Source: Trichosphaerium sp. ATCC 40318
Taxonomy: Eukaryota > Discosea > Flabellinia > Trichosidae
NCBI GenBank assembly: GCA_038496445.1
Contig: JALMLS010000612.1
Span: forward strand, 620,001-684,000
Reading direction: 5' to 3'
Length of the DNA stretch: 64,000 bases
The translations under genes and the position numbers were made by a program. The notes beneath the pieces were generated by a model, which was not told the origin of the DNA, made no database searches, and was given only the letters and a program-made list of their open reading frames with translations. Shown here in pieces: positions 12,296 to 22,116 of this stretch; position 1 is the first letter of the stretch, and each line of letters opens with the position of its first letter.

Positions 12296-13309
12296 TCAAC
12301 ATTTTTTTATTTTATCAAAGTCAATATCTATACCAACAGGGCAATGGTCAGAACCTATGATATCACCACTGATCCAACTATCAGAAACACAGTCTATGAT
12401 TTCTTTATCTACAAAGATAAGGTCCAACCGCCAACCCTATTAAATTTTAGACTTCAGTTTTGAATATCTTTTTTGGTACCTTATCCTTTTCTCTATCTTT
12501 TGGATATACCCAATACGAATAATCTCGTTTATTGCCATGAAAGTGTCGATACGTATCAACTAGGCCCACATCATGTAGGCGTGCAATACCAGCTCTTTCA
12601 CTCTTTGTAAAACCTGCCGAGCCAGCAATAGTTACTGGATCGTGTACATCAAACTCCTACATAAAAACACTATTAACAAACGATCTCTAACAAAAAAACG
12701 CGTACAGATTGCGCTGTGTTGAAGTCACCAACGGCTACAATTGGTTTTCCTGTCTTGGTTCTCATCTTTACAACGTGATCAGCCATTGCTTGGTCCCATT
12801 TCTCCCGAAGAGTTAAATTCTTTAATACACCAGTGTATCCTGTGCTTGGGTTATATGTATTGATCAACACGACTAGATGACAGCATTAACCCACTTGTTT
12901 TTTGCAACGACAAGTAAAAAAGTTGTACTTTTATCGTATTCGCACGTGATAACTCGTCCTTCTGTTGTTCTTTCATTGTTGACATAAAAATCAGTTGACA
13001 CATTTATTGGGTCATCTTTTGACATTACCAAAGTGCCAGCGTAACCCTTTTGAAAGGTTGAGTGTCAGATTGTTTTTTTATATGGCCGAAGCGTACTTTC
13101 TTCTCTGCTGAGTTCCAGTGATGTGAATACGTTGAAAACTCCTCACTGAACTTGTCAAACTTCACTTGGTCTGCCATTGCTTTTACTTCTTGCAAACATA
13201 CGATATCTGGCGATTTACAGCGTGTAGATTGCCATACAGGCTGAAAGCCTGATGTTTTTTTTAGACAGGCACGTACTCCATTGACGTTCCAGCTTAGGAT
13301 GCGCCTCAT
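12296..13309 (-). CDS. ExoIII/APE1-type AP endonuclease
   Basis: These enzymes cut the DNA backbone 5' of abasic sites in base excision repair. ATG 13309-13307 gives '[19 protein letters not shown]', the start of the EEP fold. '[10 protein letters not shown]' holds the metal-binding Glu. '[10 protein letters not shown]' follows after an intron, '[11 protein letters not shown]' holds the conserved Asn/Tyr strand, and '[15 protein letters not shown]' contains the catalytic D-x-N. '[12 protein letters not shown]' and '[15 protein letters not shown]' carry the Asp-His of the active site. All catalytic motifs are present in order over about five exons. The start lies directly at the catalytic fold, with no redox domain or clear targeting extension, so cellular location is not shown. 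Stop is TGA 12298-12296. Confidence 0.93.
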
Positions 13310-13418
13310 GATTTATACGCGATTTATGCTAGAACAATGGCTGGTAAAAATCGACATTTCGAGAAAAAGGCAATTACTTTTTTTTGACTTTTTTGATCAT
13401 TGTTTTAACGTCGTCTAA
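13310..13418. promoter_or_regulatory. Short divergent promoter (AP endonuclease / PH-DCUN1)
   Basis: Only 109 bases separate the two divergent ATGs. T-rich runs and TTTTTTTGAC-like tracts are seen but no named element. Confidence 0.4.
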
Positions 13419-15041
13419 ATGGAGGTATCAAACCAAGAGCCTCTTATCGTTCCAATTGTGGATGGTAAAAGTGGTTGGCTTGTAAAGCGTGGCTTATTTC
13501 GTATTTGGCGTAAAAAGTACTTTGTTCTAAAGCCTCAACAACAACTACTATTTTACCGTAAAAAAGGAGTGCGTTACATCGAATTCATGAATTATCTTAC
13601 AATTTCAGGACGAGAACCCTCAAGGAGTAATTCCACTGCGTTGTTGCGCAGCTGTAGTAGCGTCTGCGCATGTAAAACGACAACATGCCTTTAAAATATG
13701 CCACCCTGAAAAAAAGCCTGTGTACCTACAGGCAAAGGACGACGAAGAGTTACAGAGCTGGTTGGGGTATAAGACATTTGACACTTTGAACCTTCAAAAA
13801 ATCAAACTCAAAAACCAAGTTTATTGTTTTTTTCTTCTTGTTTTCCACTGTCTTTATTTTATTTATTTTTATTGTCTTCTTATGGTTATTTAAGGGCGAT
13901 TATAGATAATATGGAAAACGGAAATGATAGTCAAAAACGTGATTTATTAAAAAGTGTTGTTGTTACTCGTCCGTTTGTTGATGTTGGCGATAAAGCCACT
14001 AGCTCTTTGCATGCTGATTGGGTAGACTTATCAAAACCCGGAGTGGAAGATGCTGTGTTGAAGCCTAGACAGCCAAAATCGGTTCGTAACACGTGTTTGG
14101 TGCCATACATTCTTATTTTGTTAGATGAGTGCTCCTTCCAGTAAACCAAAACCTTCTCACAATAAAAGTGATGTGGCAAAACCATTTTCAGGTCGTCGTG
14201 TTATGGACTTATACAGGCGCTATGAAGGTATGTGCAGTACTTGAGATACCTGTTTGACGGGTTCTATAGATGATGACGAAGAATGGATTGGCCCTGATGG
14301 CATAATGAGGATGTGTACAGACGTAGAAGTAGATCCTGAGGATGTGCGGGTTTTTTTCTCAACCTTTTTTGGTTGTGGTTTTATTTTGATTTTTTTGCTA
14401 GGTATCTTTGCTGGTCTTAGCGTTTGATATTCAAGCGACTGAGATGGGTTACTTTAGTGAAGAAGAGTTTGTTAGTGGTCTTACAAAGCTAAAGTCCGTC
14501 TCAAATACTCTCACTTTCTTTCAGTCACAATAAAATAGGTTGGACAACTTGGCAAAACTTAAACAATATCTCAACAATGTTCGCGTAAATTACGCCAAGA
14601 GCCCACCAAAGAATTTAAATGAACTGTACAATTACGCATTTCAATTTGCCAAAGAAGAAGATAAGCGCGCTCTAGGTATGTTCAATACACGTGTCAAAAA
14701 ACATTTCGCAGACCTAACTGTTCTCCGCTAATTTTTTTATTTTATTGTAGATATACAGACAGCTGTTGGATTGATACAACTGCTACTTGTGCCTCACTTT
14801 AATCACGCAGAGAATATTTGCAAATTTCTCTCAGGAAATGCGCCATATCACGCAGTAAACAAAGATCAGTGGATTCATATTTTAGACTTCTGTAGAACTA
14901 TAAAACAAAATTACTCAAACTATGACGTTGAAGGTGCTTGTACGTTATTTATTATCCTTCCATCTTGAGATACTTATTTTAACATAAAAAGGGCCCGTAA
15001 TGCTGGATGATTTCGTAGACTGGGCGAAAGATAGAACCTAG
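13419..15041 (+). CDS. PH domain fused to DCUN1 (DCN1-like, neddylation) domain
   Basis: The N-terminal exon gives a PH domain: 'SGWLVKRGLFRIWRKKYFVL' then 'DENPQGVIPLRCC', 'FKICHPEKKPVYLQAKDDEE', 'ELQSWLG' (13470-13765). A linker rich in Lys/Ser/Pro follows (13890-14200). The C-terminal part (14200-15041) is a complete DCUN1/PONY domain: 'VMDLYRRYE', 'IGPDGIMRMCTDVEVDPEDV', 'VLAFDIQATEMGYFSEEEF', 'LNELYNYAFQFAKEEDKRAL', 'QWIHILDFCRTIKQNYSNYD', and 'GAWPVMLDDFVDWAKDRT' ending at TAG 15039-15041. DCN1-like proteins act as E3 partners that help attach NEDD8 to cullins. PH domains bind phosphoinositides or proteins, so the fusion could place neddylation at a membrane; that is inference. Several introns interrupt the gene; joins at 14950-14990 (GAW|PVM) are in phase. 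Confidence 0.9.
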
Positions 15042-15058
15042 AGTATAGCTCTCACTTG

Positions 15059-15480
15059 TTAACTGCTTGGCTTCTGCAATCTTTGGATCGTTCCAAAGGT
15101 AATATTGAAGACAACAACAATTTGATTCTTTTTTGTAAATAAAATCACAAACCTTTTTTATTTTTTTTTTTTTGTTACATGAGGTTGCAAAACCGAAGCA
15201 TTGTATTCGCGAGCTTCGCGAGATTTAATAGACCACCATCTACGAATAGAAATACTTGTGAACTGTTAGGAACGCGCTAGTAAGTATTTTTTTAACATAC
15301 AACCACGTGATTTGTAATACTCTAGGCAAGTACATCACTGTCTCGGAAGATCACTGTGATTCAGAGCGAGTATAATTTTCTGTACCAACATTTTGCTACT
15401 TTCTTTCTCAAACTATCGGGTGGTATTCTACCGCTACCCTTATAAGAATACTTGCCAGAATCAGGTTGACTGGTCGTCAT
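15059..15480 (-). CDS. Small unknown protein, probable three-exon gene
   Basis: I do not recognise a family. ATG 15480-15478 opens 'MTTSQPDSGKYSYKGSGRIP' followed by 'PDSLRKK'; a donor near 15397 and acceptor near 15275 join in phase to 'FTSISIRRWWSIKSREAREY'. A second intron (GTAACA donor near 15180, acceptor before AATCAAATT near 15131) again joins in phase to 'NQIVVVFNITFGTIQRLQ' and stop TAA 15061-15059. The product would be about 75 residues with a basic, Trp-containing middle. Support comes from consistent phases and from its stop lying 17 bases beyond the stop of the convergent PH-DCUN1 gene. A further middle exon is possible. Confidence 0.4.
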
Positions 15481-15577
15481 CACACATCAACATCAGATAA
15501 CACATCCCGTGGTGTTTTAGGCCAAACTACCTACAAAATATTTATACAGCAAAAATAAAACATAGACGCAATCTATC
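15481..15577. promoter_or_regulatory. Short divergent promoter, small gene / type I membrane protein
   Basis: Start codons face away from each other across 97 bases. The sequence TTTATACAG at 15540-15548, about 30 bases before the plus-strand ATG, is a weak TATA-like element. Confidence 0.3.
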
Positions 15578-17809
15578 ATGGCCCAAACCATGTTTTGCAT
15601 CTTATTATTAGTATGTTGCGTATTACAATACTCATGTGCGCACGTGGGCTCAAATACAGCAAGTATGGGACAATTTTCAAAAGAACCGCAAGTTACAAAG
15701 AGAGATGTCGTTACTGGTCTTCAAATTTATAGTCAAGACGATCTAGAACCCTCGTGGGTGGACTGGGGAGACGTTAGGTCGCTGTAGTTGTATTTTTATT
15801 TACCCGATTTGCTAGGCTCCAAGGGACTTTGGGTCACGTAGTCTAATCCCAGTTGTTGGAGAAAGCCTGCTAGAGTTTGATTCAGAATCAGGTTTGGGAA
15901 GTAAGTATTTTTAAAGTTCAGAAAATGCACCTGGCACTTATCTCTTGTTATAGTAATACACATACAAAGAGATTCTGATGTTTTAGACTCGGCTTGCTTG
16001 GAGAATATTGAGTTTTATGTTAGGGCGTGTATGTACTTTTTTTTGGCTTAATTTCTGTTGCGTTGACGTTTTTGTTAAGCTGTCGCTGGCGTTAGTATCG
16101 TAATAAGACTTGGCAACGTATATAACGTCATGTGTTTGTTTTATTTATTTTATATCGTAGGGCAATGTTCCAATAGATTCTATTACTGTTCCTCCAGACT
16201 ACTTTGTGGTAGGTTGACACGTTTTCTATTTCTACTATCTTTTCAACTAGCGTAACTTTTCCCTTTAGAGTAGCAACGGTATTCAGGACGATACATGGTC
16301 ATTGGTATCTGTTCCTGTAGATGCTATTATTGTAAACCAAACGTTTAATCGTATAAGTTTCCAGGTAACCCTAGATCTAGAAGTTGTTGTTTCAAATCAC
16401 GTGATTTGAATATTTTATTTTACTTTTTTACGAAATGGTTTTTGACATTTTGTAGGGTGATGGCACTGGCGGAGGTAAAAAAAAAATAAGTATCACTACC
16501 AATTCGCTAACAATGTGGGTGTAATTAGTGCGATACTATCTTGATGATATTAAATTCACTACTGAGCCAAGAGTACCTATAGCTCCTTTCACGCCACCGC
16601 CTACTACACTAGCACCTGTCGTTGCCCCGGTCGCTCCTACACAAACTTTGGCACAGTACGGTTTATTTCTTCATTGGTTTAGCCTCCTGTACTAAGTATA
16701 ATACTCAGATTTGTGGACTGTTTATCAATATCTGCTACAGATTATAAACTTGAAGTTAACTTGGAACAAGAAGTTGACCAAGTATGATAATTTTTACCTG
16801 GTTATTGTTCTTAACAGACTTTTTTTAGCCTACGCTCATGGAACTTGAAGGAGTTTTCGAGTACTTACAATTACACTCACTTTTATTCTTACGCGAATAG
16901 AAATCATTTCCGTGTTCCAGCAGAATGCTTAGATATTTCTGCTCAGCCAGGCCGTCCATTTATCTTCACCGTATCAGTAAACACAAGAGGTACTTACCAT
17001 TCTTTCATACCTTGTATTAACACACGTGAAATAGACTCAACCTCGTTTGGTGACGAACTTTGCGATCGCTTATTTTTTAACGAAACACTTACTGTACGCT
17101 CTATTGATTCCGAAGTATCATAATTGCTCATCTTGTGATTTAAATAGAATGATGCAACTGCTGTCATCCGTAACAATTTCATAGTTGATAAATGTGATGG
17201 TGTCCCTCGAATTCCGGGTACTGTTTTGTTTTTTGTTTCTTTTCACGTGATTTCATGATTGATTTAAAAATAGGAGCTGATATTGTGGTAATTCTTATTA
17301 TTGGTGTTGGGATTGGTGTTCTTTTTATTGCTTTACTAATACGTAAGGCCTAAAAGATCTAGCACGTGATAATATTTAATCTAATAATTTAGTTATTGGA
17401 GCATTTGTACAAGTAATACGATGGAGAAACAAGAGCGAAGCATTGGTGTACGTACAATATAACTTGTCAAAAAAAAAAAAGACTTTCTAGCAAACTTTCC
17501 TCGAGCAGGCCTCTAATACTTATTTTTAGCGTCACAAAGAATCCTGCGTACGAAATATACAAGATGTACCAAGACGATGCATCAGGAAACAAACGTGCTA
17601 CTATGAGCCAATTTGCAGAATTTGATGTACCTGATGAAGATTCATACCACGAGATTACGTACAGAGACAATGCTTCTCCTTTGGCACCACAAACTCCAAA
17701 CATGGGAAAATTCGATACAATGGATCGTAATCAACGTATTGAGATGAATCGTCAATTACCTGCTGCTCCTGTGACAGATCGTCCATTACCAGCTTTTGAT
17801 GAGTATTAA
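15578..17809 (+). CDS. Type I membrane glycoprotein-like with NPxY cytoplasmic tail
   Basis: ATG 15578 begins a clear signal peptide ('MAQTMFCILLLVCCVLQYSC'). The multi-exon ectodomain contains 'GLQIYSQDDLEPSWVDWGD', 'SLIPVVGESLLEFDSESGLG', 'DTWSLVSVPVDAIIVNQTF', 'YYLDDIKFTTEPRVP', a Thr/Pro stalk (16585-16655) and a Cys-containing second part ('FRVPAECLDISAQPG', N-glycosylation sequons such as NYT and NET). A hydrophobic helix 'VVILIIGVGIGVLFIALLI' (17285-17340) spans the membrane. A charged tail of about 110 residues follows, with 'TKNPAYEIYKM' (an NPxY sorting/PTB motif), many Tyr and acidic residues, ending in 'PLPAFDEY' at TAA 17807-17809. The 'YYLDDIKF' phrase is typical of beta-sandwich carbohydrate-binding modules, but I cannot assign the ectodomain. 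A surface receptor or adhesion protein cycled by endocytosis is a reasonable inference. Confidence 0.7.
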
Positions 17810-18148
17810 TAGATTTTTGGGTTTGTAAAATAAAGAAAAAAAAAGAACGTGATAGCCACGTTTTCCCTAGTTGATTACGGTGTACGTTAAAAAGAGCAGT
17901 AAAAATAGAAAAAACACTTGCTCAGAGCTTTCATTGTAATGACATAACGTGCGGTACTTGGTACAGATTTTAAGATAAGTTTACTTCTTGTTGTCAACTC
18001 ACTCAGCTACCTCCGAGGTTTAAAGCGTCGTAAACAAAAGTGTCTTAATAAGGGCAGGATGTGTGGAAATGTTCTCTGAATACAAACGCCTGTCAACCGA
18101 AGTAGTGGATCACACGGACTTACACCATTATCAACGGCGATAAACAGA

Positions 18149-19183
18149 ATGGCAACTATTACTCTATCAGACAAGATTGGACCTGTTTATATGCAAAACA
18201 AGCTTACTAGCTTATATCTTGATGTGAGAGATAACAACAAGGGTGTTGGTACGCCTTTGATGCAGAATTCGCATAAAAAAGGATCCGGCAGCCAGATGTA
18301 CACTTTAGATAAGGTAAAGGAAGTTAACGGCAAGCCAGTGTATAAAATTGTAGTGAAGTTTTCGGGCATGGTGCGTAATTCGCTATTGTATTGGCATTAA
18401 TACTTAAAGGCTCTTGATGTTAATGGAGGGAGCAAAGGCAGTGGTCAAGTTATTCAAACTGATTATTCTGGAGGTGACAATCAGTTGTACCACGTAGAGG
18501 AAAGAGGAGACAATTGTATGTACTACTGGTTCTAACTTTTTTATGACCTCATTTCTTCATTTAGATTTCAGTGTTGTCAATGTTGGGTCTGGAATGGCGC
18601 TAGAGGTTCTGAAAGGTAGTAGTAAACCTGAAGCTACTGTTGTTCAGTGGGCTCGCGATGATTCCAGCACAAACCAAATGTGGCGTTTTGAGGACACTTC
18701 AGCCGCTGGCCCTGTACCAGTCACCCCTACAACGGAACCACTATCTGGTAAATCAAAGTGGCGTAGATACAAAATCACGGCTGTAAAGAATGAAGGAGTT
18801 GTCCATGACCATCCACGTATAGAAATTAAGTTTGAGGTAGAAGGTAACGACAAAAAACTTAAAAAGTAGTTCTTGTAAATGGTTCAATAGGTCATGAGGT
18901 TGATAAATCGCGTTCTGACAAGAATAAAAAAGTGTTAGTCATAAATCTCAATACTAATGCAAGGATGGAAGTATACGCTGTGAATCACTGGGCGTGGCCT
19001 GCAGGAAATGGCACTATTCAAGGTATGTATTTACCTTTCGTTTTTGTTAACAATATGCTAACTTGCGAAGGGTTGTATCTTTGGCCTGTAGAAAAACAAA
19101 GTGAATGGACTCCTGCCAAAACTACTGAAGTTCTCAACTTCTTTGCGCCTGGAACTACTGTCGAAGTTGGAGAGCTAGTATGA
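18149..19183 (+). CDS. Ricin-B-type beta-trefoil lectin-like protein
   Basis: ATG 18149 starts without a signal peptide ('MATITLSDKIGPVYMQNKLT'). Repeated 'xLDVxxxxxxxGxxxxxxxxxxxxxQ' segments mark a beta-trefoil: 'LYLDVRDNNKGVGTPLMQNS', 'ALDVNGGSKGSGQVIQTDYS', 'MALEVLKGSSKPEATVVQWA', with 'NQLYHVEE' and 'NQMWRFED' in the Q-x-W/Y positions. This is the fold of CBM13/ricin-B lectins, which bind sugars; no toxin catalytic chain is present. A second part of about 140 residues ('KWRRYKITAVKNEGVVHDHP', 'TTEVLNFFAPGTTVEVGELV') is unrecognised. Introns lie near 18369-18412, 18517-18562 and 18866-18880. Stop is TGA 19181-19183. Sugar binding is a family inference. Confidence 0.72.
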
Positions 19184-19350
19184 TATACTACGTAGCCCAC
19201 AATGATAAACTGCTCCTGAACAAAAACAATAAAGAAAAACGTTAACTCTTTCATGTATTTAAGTTGTAATCATTTATTATTTGCAATCACTTAATCCTTT
19301 TGGTGCGCCTTAAGATCATAAATTAAATCCCTACACGCCATCACTTCATC

Positions 19351-19701
19351 ATGACTACTCTAATTAAATCGATCGCAAACTTCTCCCAACGCACGTACAG
19401 ACTCTTCTTTGGCAAACCAGAACGACCAGTTGCCGAGAAGACAGTCGCAGTCGACCCAGAGGTTCAAGTACACGATATCCTCTCGAATGGTGGGCTAGAA
19501 GCTGGTGCGAACTACATACTGCAACTTCTAGATGAAATGGAAGTCAAACCGCAGAGAAAGGTTAAAACCAGTACTACACTAAAGGTTACTTTTAACCCAG
19601 AGGTGCAAGTACACGAAATCTTCTCAAACGGTGGCCTGGAAGCAGGTGCAGATTGTTTACTGCAACTCGTCGATGCATTCGAACGTAAGGGTATGTTTTG
19701 A
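19351..19701 (+). CDS. 116-residue protein with an internal 30-residue duplication, unknown function
   Basis: I know no family for this single-exon frame. ATG 19351 gives 'MTTLIKSIANFSQRTYRLFF', a basic amphipathic N terminus that could be a targeting or membrane helix. Two near-copies of one module follow: 'DPEVQVHDILSNGGLEAGAN' + 'YILQLLDEME' (residues about 35-64) and 'NPEVQVHEIFSNGGLEAGAD' + 'CLLQLVDAFE' (about 82-111), separated by a Lys/Thr/Val-rich linker. The duplication with changed codons but kept residues argues for real coding. Stop is TGA 19699-19701; an intron at the 3' end (GTATGTTTTG at 19690) is possible and would add an exon I cannot see. Confidence 0.6.
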   Translation: MTTLIKSIANFSQRTYRLFFGKPERPVAEKTVAVDPEVQVHDILSNGGLEAGANYILQLLDEMEVKPQRKVKTSTTLKVTFNPEVQVHEIFSNGGLEAGADCLLQLVDAFERKGMF

Positions 19702-20768
19702 AGGCACACTAGAATGCCAAAACGCCTACAACGGCCTACAAAGTAAAACAGAAACAAGAAAAAGTGTAAAAATAGTCAAAACTGTATAAAAGTAAAAAGT
19801 GTATTATCTCATAAGCCTACTCATTGCTCCTTTTCTCTTTACAAGTTAAAAAAATATCTGGTGAATAAACGCGCCAACTTTTTAAAAACTCACCGGGCGT
19901 TTCAAGTCTGAAAAATACGCAGTAGTTTTAAGTATTTTTTTTTTGTAGTAAGAAATGTAAACGCTATCAAGCCTAATAGCCTTGCGTTGTCTAGAGTTTG
20001 GTGAGTGTAACATACGTACACACTAGTTTAGAACTTCATGACCTTTGTTGGTGTGGAAACAACACTAAAACGGTTTATAATGGCTCAAACAGACACTAGT
20101 TTCCATGAGCGAAGCAATTTTAGCGTTTTGGTGAAAGAAAGCCGTTAACGGTACGATCATTTTTGGTGCAACCAAAACAACGCTGGAAGGTCTAAACACG
20201 CACCTAACGTTTTCTACTAGTACCTAGTGTAAAAATGCAAGTGTTGGAAAGCGATATAGGCTTAAAAAAGACGTCATCGGTTCGATCACGTTTTTTTCAT
20301 TACCAAAACGACCAAAAAGGGTCAAACCGTCACAACCGCTTTAACACTTCATGCGTAAATTATAGGTAGTGTTTGAGTGACGAGTACTCGAAATCCACGC
20401 GTAATCGCTCAATGCTTGAAAAGTTCGGAGCAGAGAATAGCAATAAATGTTGTCGGTTTGTATTGAGTTCTATACGTAAAAAAGCCAGTTTCGGTGTCAG
20501 TTGCACGCCCAAAAGTAACTATAGACTCGGCTACCTGCGAAAGTCAAGCGTACTAAGGCTAATTATGTACTAGTTCATCTATTGAGCAAACAATGCCATT
20601 TCCTTCTTAGTATTTTTACCATTCATTCTGGAAGTCTAAAGTTGTTTGCATGTTGGTTTAATATTGTGGTACGCAAAGGCAGTACATGTAAGCACTTGTT
20701 GGGTATTGCAGTTGGCTTATCTTTCTGCAGTGAAAAGTGTTAAGTATACAAAACGTGGTTGCAGCATC
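19702..20768. other. Spacer of about 1.1 kb, no gene recognised
   Basis: AAAACG/CGTTTT-like hexamers recur (for example near 19720-19740, 20070-20080, 20155-20175, 20285-20310), but no open frame has a recognisable domain. A 66-codon frame at 20373-20573 has no splice partners. The region should contain the 3' end of the duplicated-module gene and the promoter of the hydrolase. Confidence 0.4.
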
Positions 20769-22016
20769 ATGGAGCCTACCAATGAGTTTGATCCTGAAAC
20801 ATGCTTTAGTGACAAAGTTGTGGGCAAGAGAAAAAGGTGAGCTCAAAATACGACATTTAGTAAACGCTAAACGAATAATAGTGTAAAATGCGTAAATAAT
20901 TCTGAATGGTACGCCATGGCGTATATGGTGTGGACACCAACAAATTACAGCGAGACTGGTAAGAAATAAACGAATTGTGCAAAGAAAACTTCTAAACATC
21001 GTTATTTCGTTAGACCATGGCGTGCCTATAATTATGGTACATGGATTGACGCTAAATGGTCGCTTGTTCGACATTGGCGCAAAGTTTTTGGCTGTCAAAC
21101 TTGGCGTTAAAGTTTATTGCCCAGATATGGTTGGTAGAGGTCACTCTTCGTGGTTAACAGATAAAAGTGGTACAACATTTTTTTTTCTTTGTCTTGAGTG
21201 TTTGTTTTTTTTGGTTGTTAAATGGCGCTTTTGTTAGGTTATAACTTTGCTCAGTACGTCAAGGATATAAACACTCTTCTTGCTGCAGAGCATGTAGAGC
21301 AGGTTGATTGGATTGGTACATCAATGGGCGGGCTTATTGGTTAGTGAGCTCTTTCATGTCATTAGTGGTTAATTTATGTTGTTTTTTTCATTTACTTTTT
21401 GTTTTATATAGGTATGCATGCAACTGCTTTGAAGGGTCACCCAGTACGGAGATTTGTTATAAATGATGTGGGACCGTTTGTGTCACACAAATTTAATGAG
21501 TATTTGTTGACATACGTACCAGGAGGTACAGTAATATTAACACAAAAATATTGCTCAGGCTTATTATTTAGATCCCCGTTTCGAATCTTTACAAGAACTT
21601 GGTGAAGTGTTAGCAAAACGTTATGCGTTTTGGGGAGCCAAAACAGACGCTCAGATACGTCACTTAGCAAAGCATTATGCAAGTAAATCAAAGGGCAAGG
21701 TAGGAAGAAAGAAAGACCAAAACAATTAACTTACAGGCTTTAGGATGGTTTGTATGCCCAGCACTATGATCCTTTTGTGTACTCTGCTTCTACAAGAGGA
21801 TCACTTGATTATTGGGATCTTTGGGAAGAAGTTTCATGTCAAGCAATAATGGTAATACGAGGTCAACTCAGCACTCTGTTAACGAAGAATATTCTGACCA
21901 AGATGCAAACCTGTGGACCAACAATTAATTCTATTTTGAGATGTCCTAAGATTGGCCATGCGCCACCACTCACAAAAATAGACCAATTAACTCCCATAGT
22001 AGAATTCCTTCAATAA
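20769..22016 (+). CDS. Alpha/beta hydrolase
   Basis: ATG 20769 opens 'MEPTNEFDPETCFSDKVVGK'; introns at 20837-20881 and 20959-21013 join in phase to 'GVPIIMVHGLTLNGRLFDIG', the oxyanion HG motif. 'YCPDMVGRGHSSWL' is the usual strand 4/helix B turn, 'VDWIGTSMGGLIG' is the nucleophile elbow (G-x-S-x-G) and 'CPKIGHAPPLTK' carries the catalytic His near the C terminus. 'MVIRGQLSTLLTKNIL' sits where relatives have 'RG..SD.L', so the usual catalytic Asp appears replaced by Thr. The acid may be supplied elsewhere or the enzyme may be weak. The family includes esterases, lipases and epoxide hydrolases; the substrate is unknown. No signal peptide is visible. Stop is TAA 22014-22016. Confidence 0.88.
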
Positions 22017-22116
22017 AACTTCTACATGCTTTTTTTTCAAAAGTGGTTATAAGAGAACACTTCACCAAACATTGTTTTGTCGTTACGAATTTCAAAACAA
22101 AAAGTAGAAAAGAAGT

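Noticed and set aside
18149-19183. Idea that the beta-trefoil protein is a ricin-like toxin
   Set aside because: Only the sugar-binding trefoil pattern is seen; there is no ribosome-inactivating catalytic chain and no signal peptide.
20658-21098. 146-codon minus frame
   Set aside because: It is antisense to the first exons of the alpha/beta hydrolase, which has catalytic motifs and in-phase introns.
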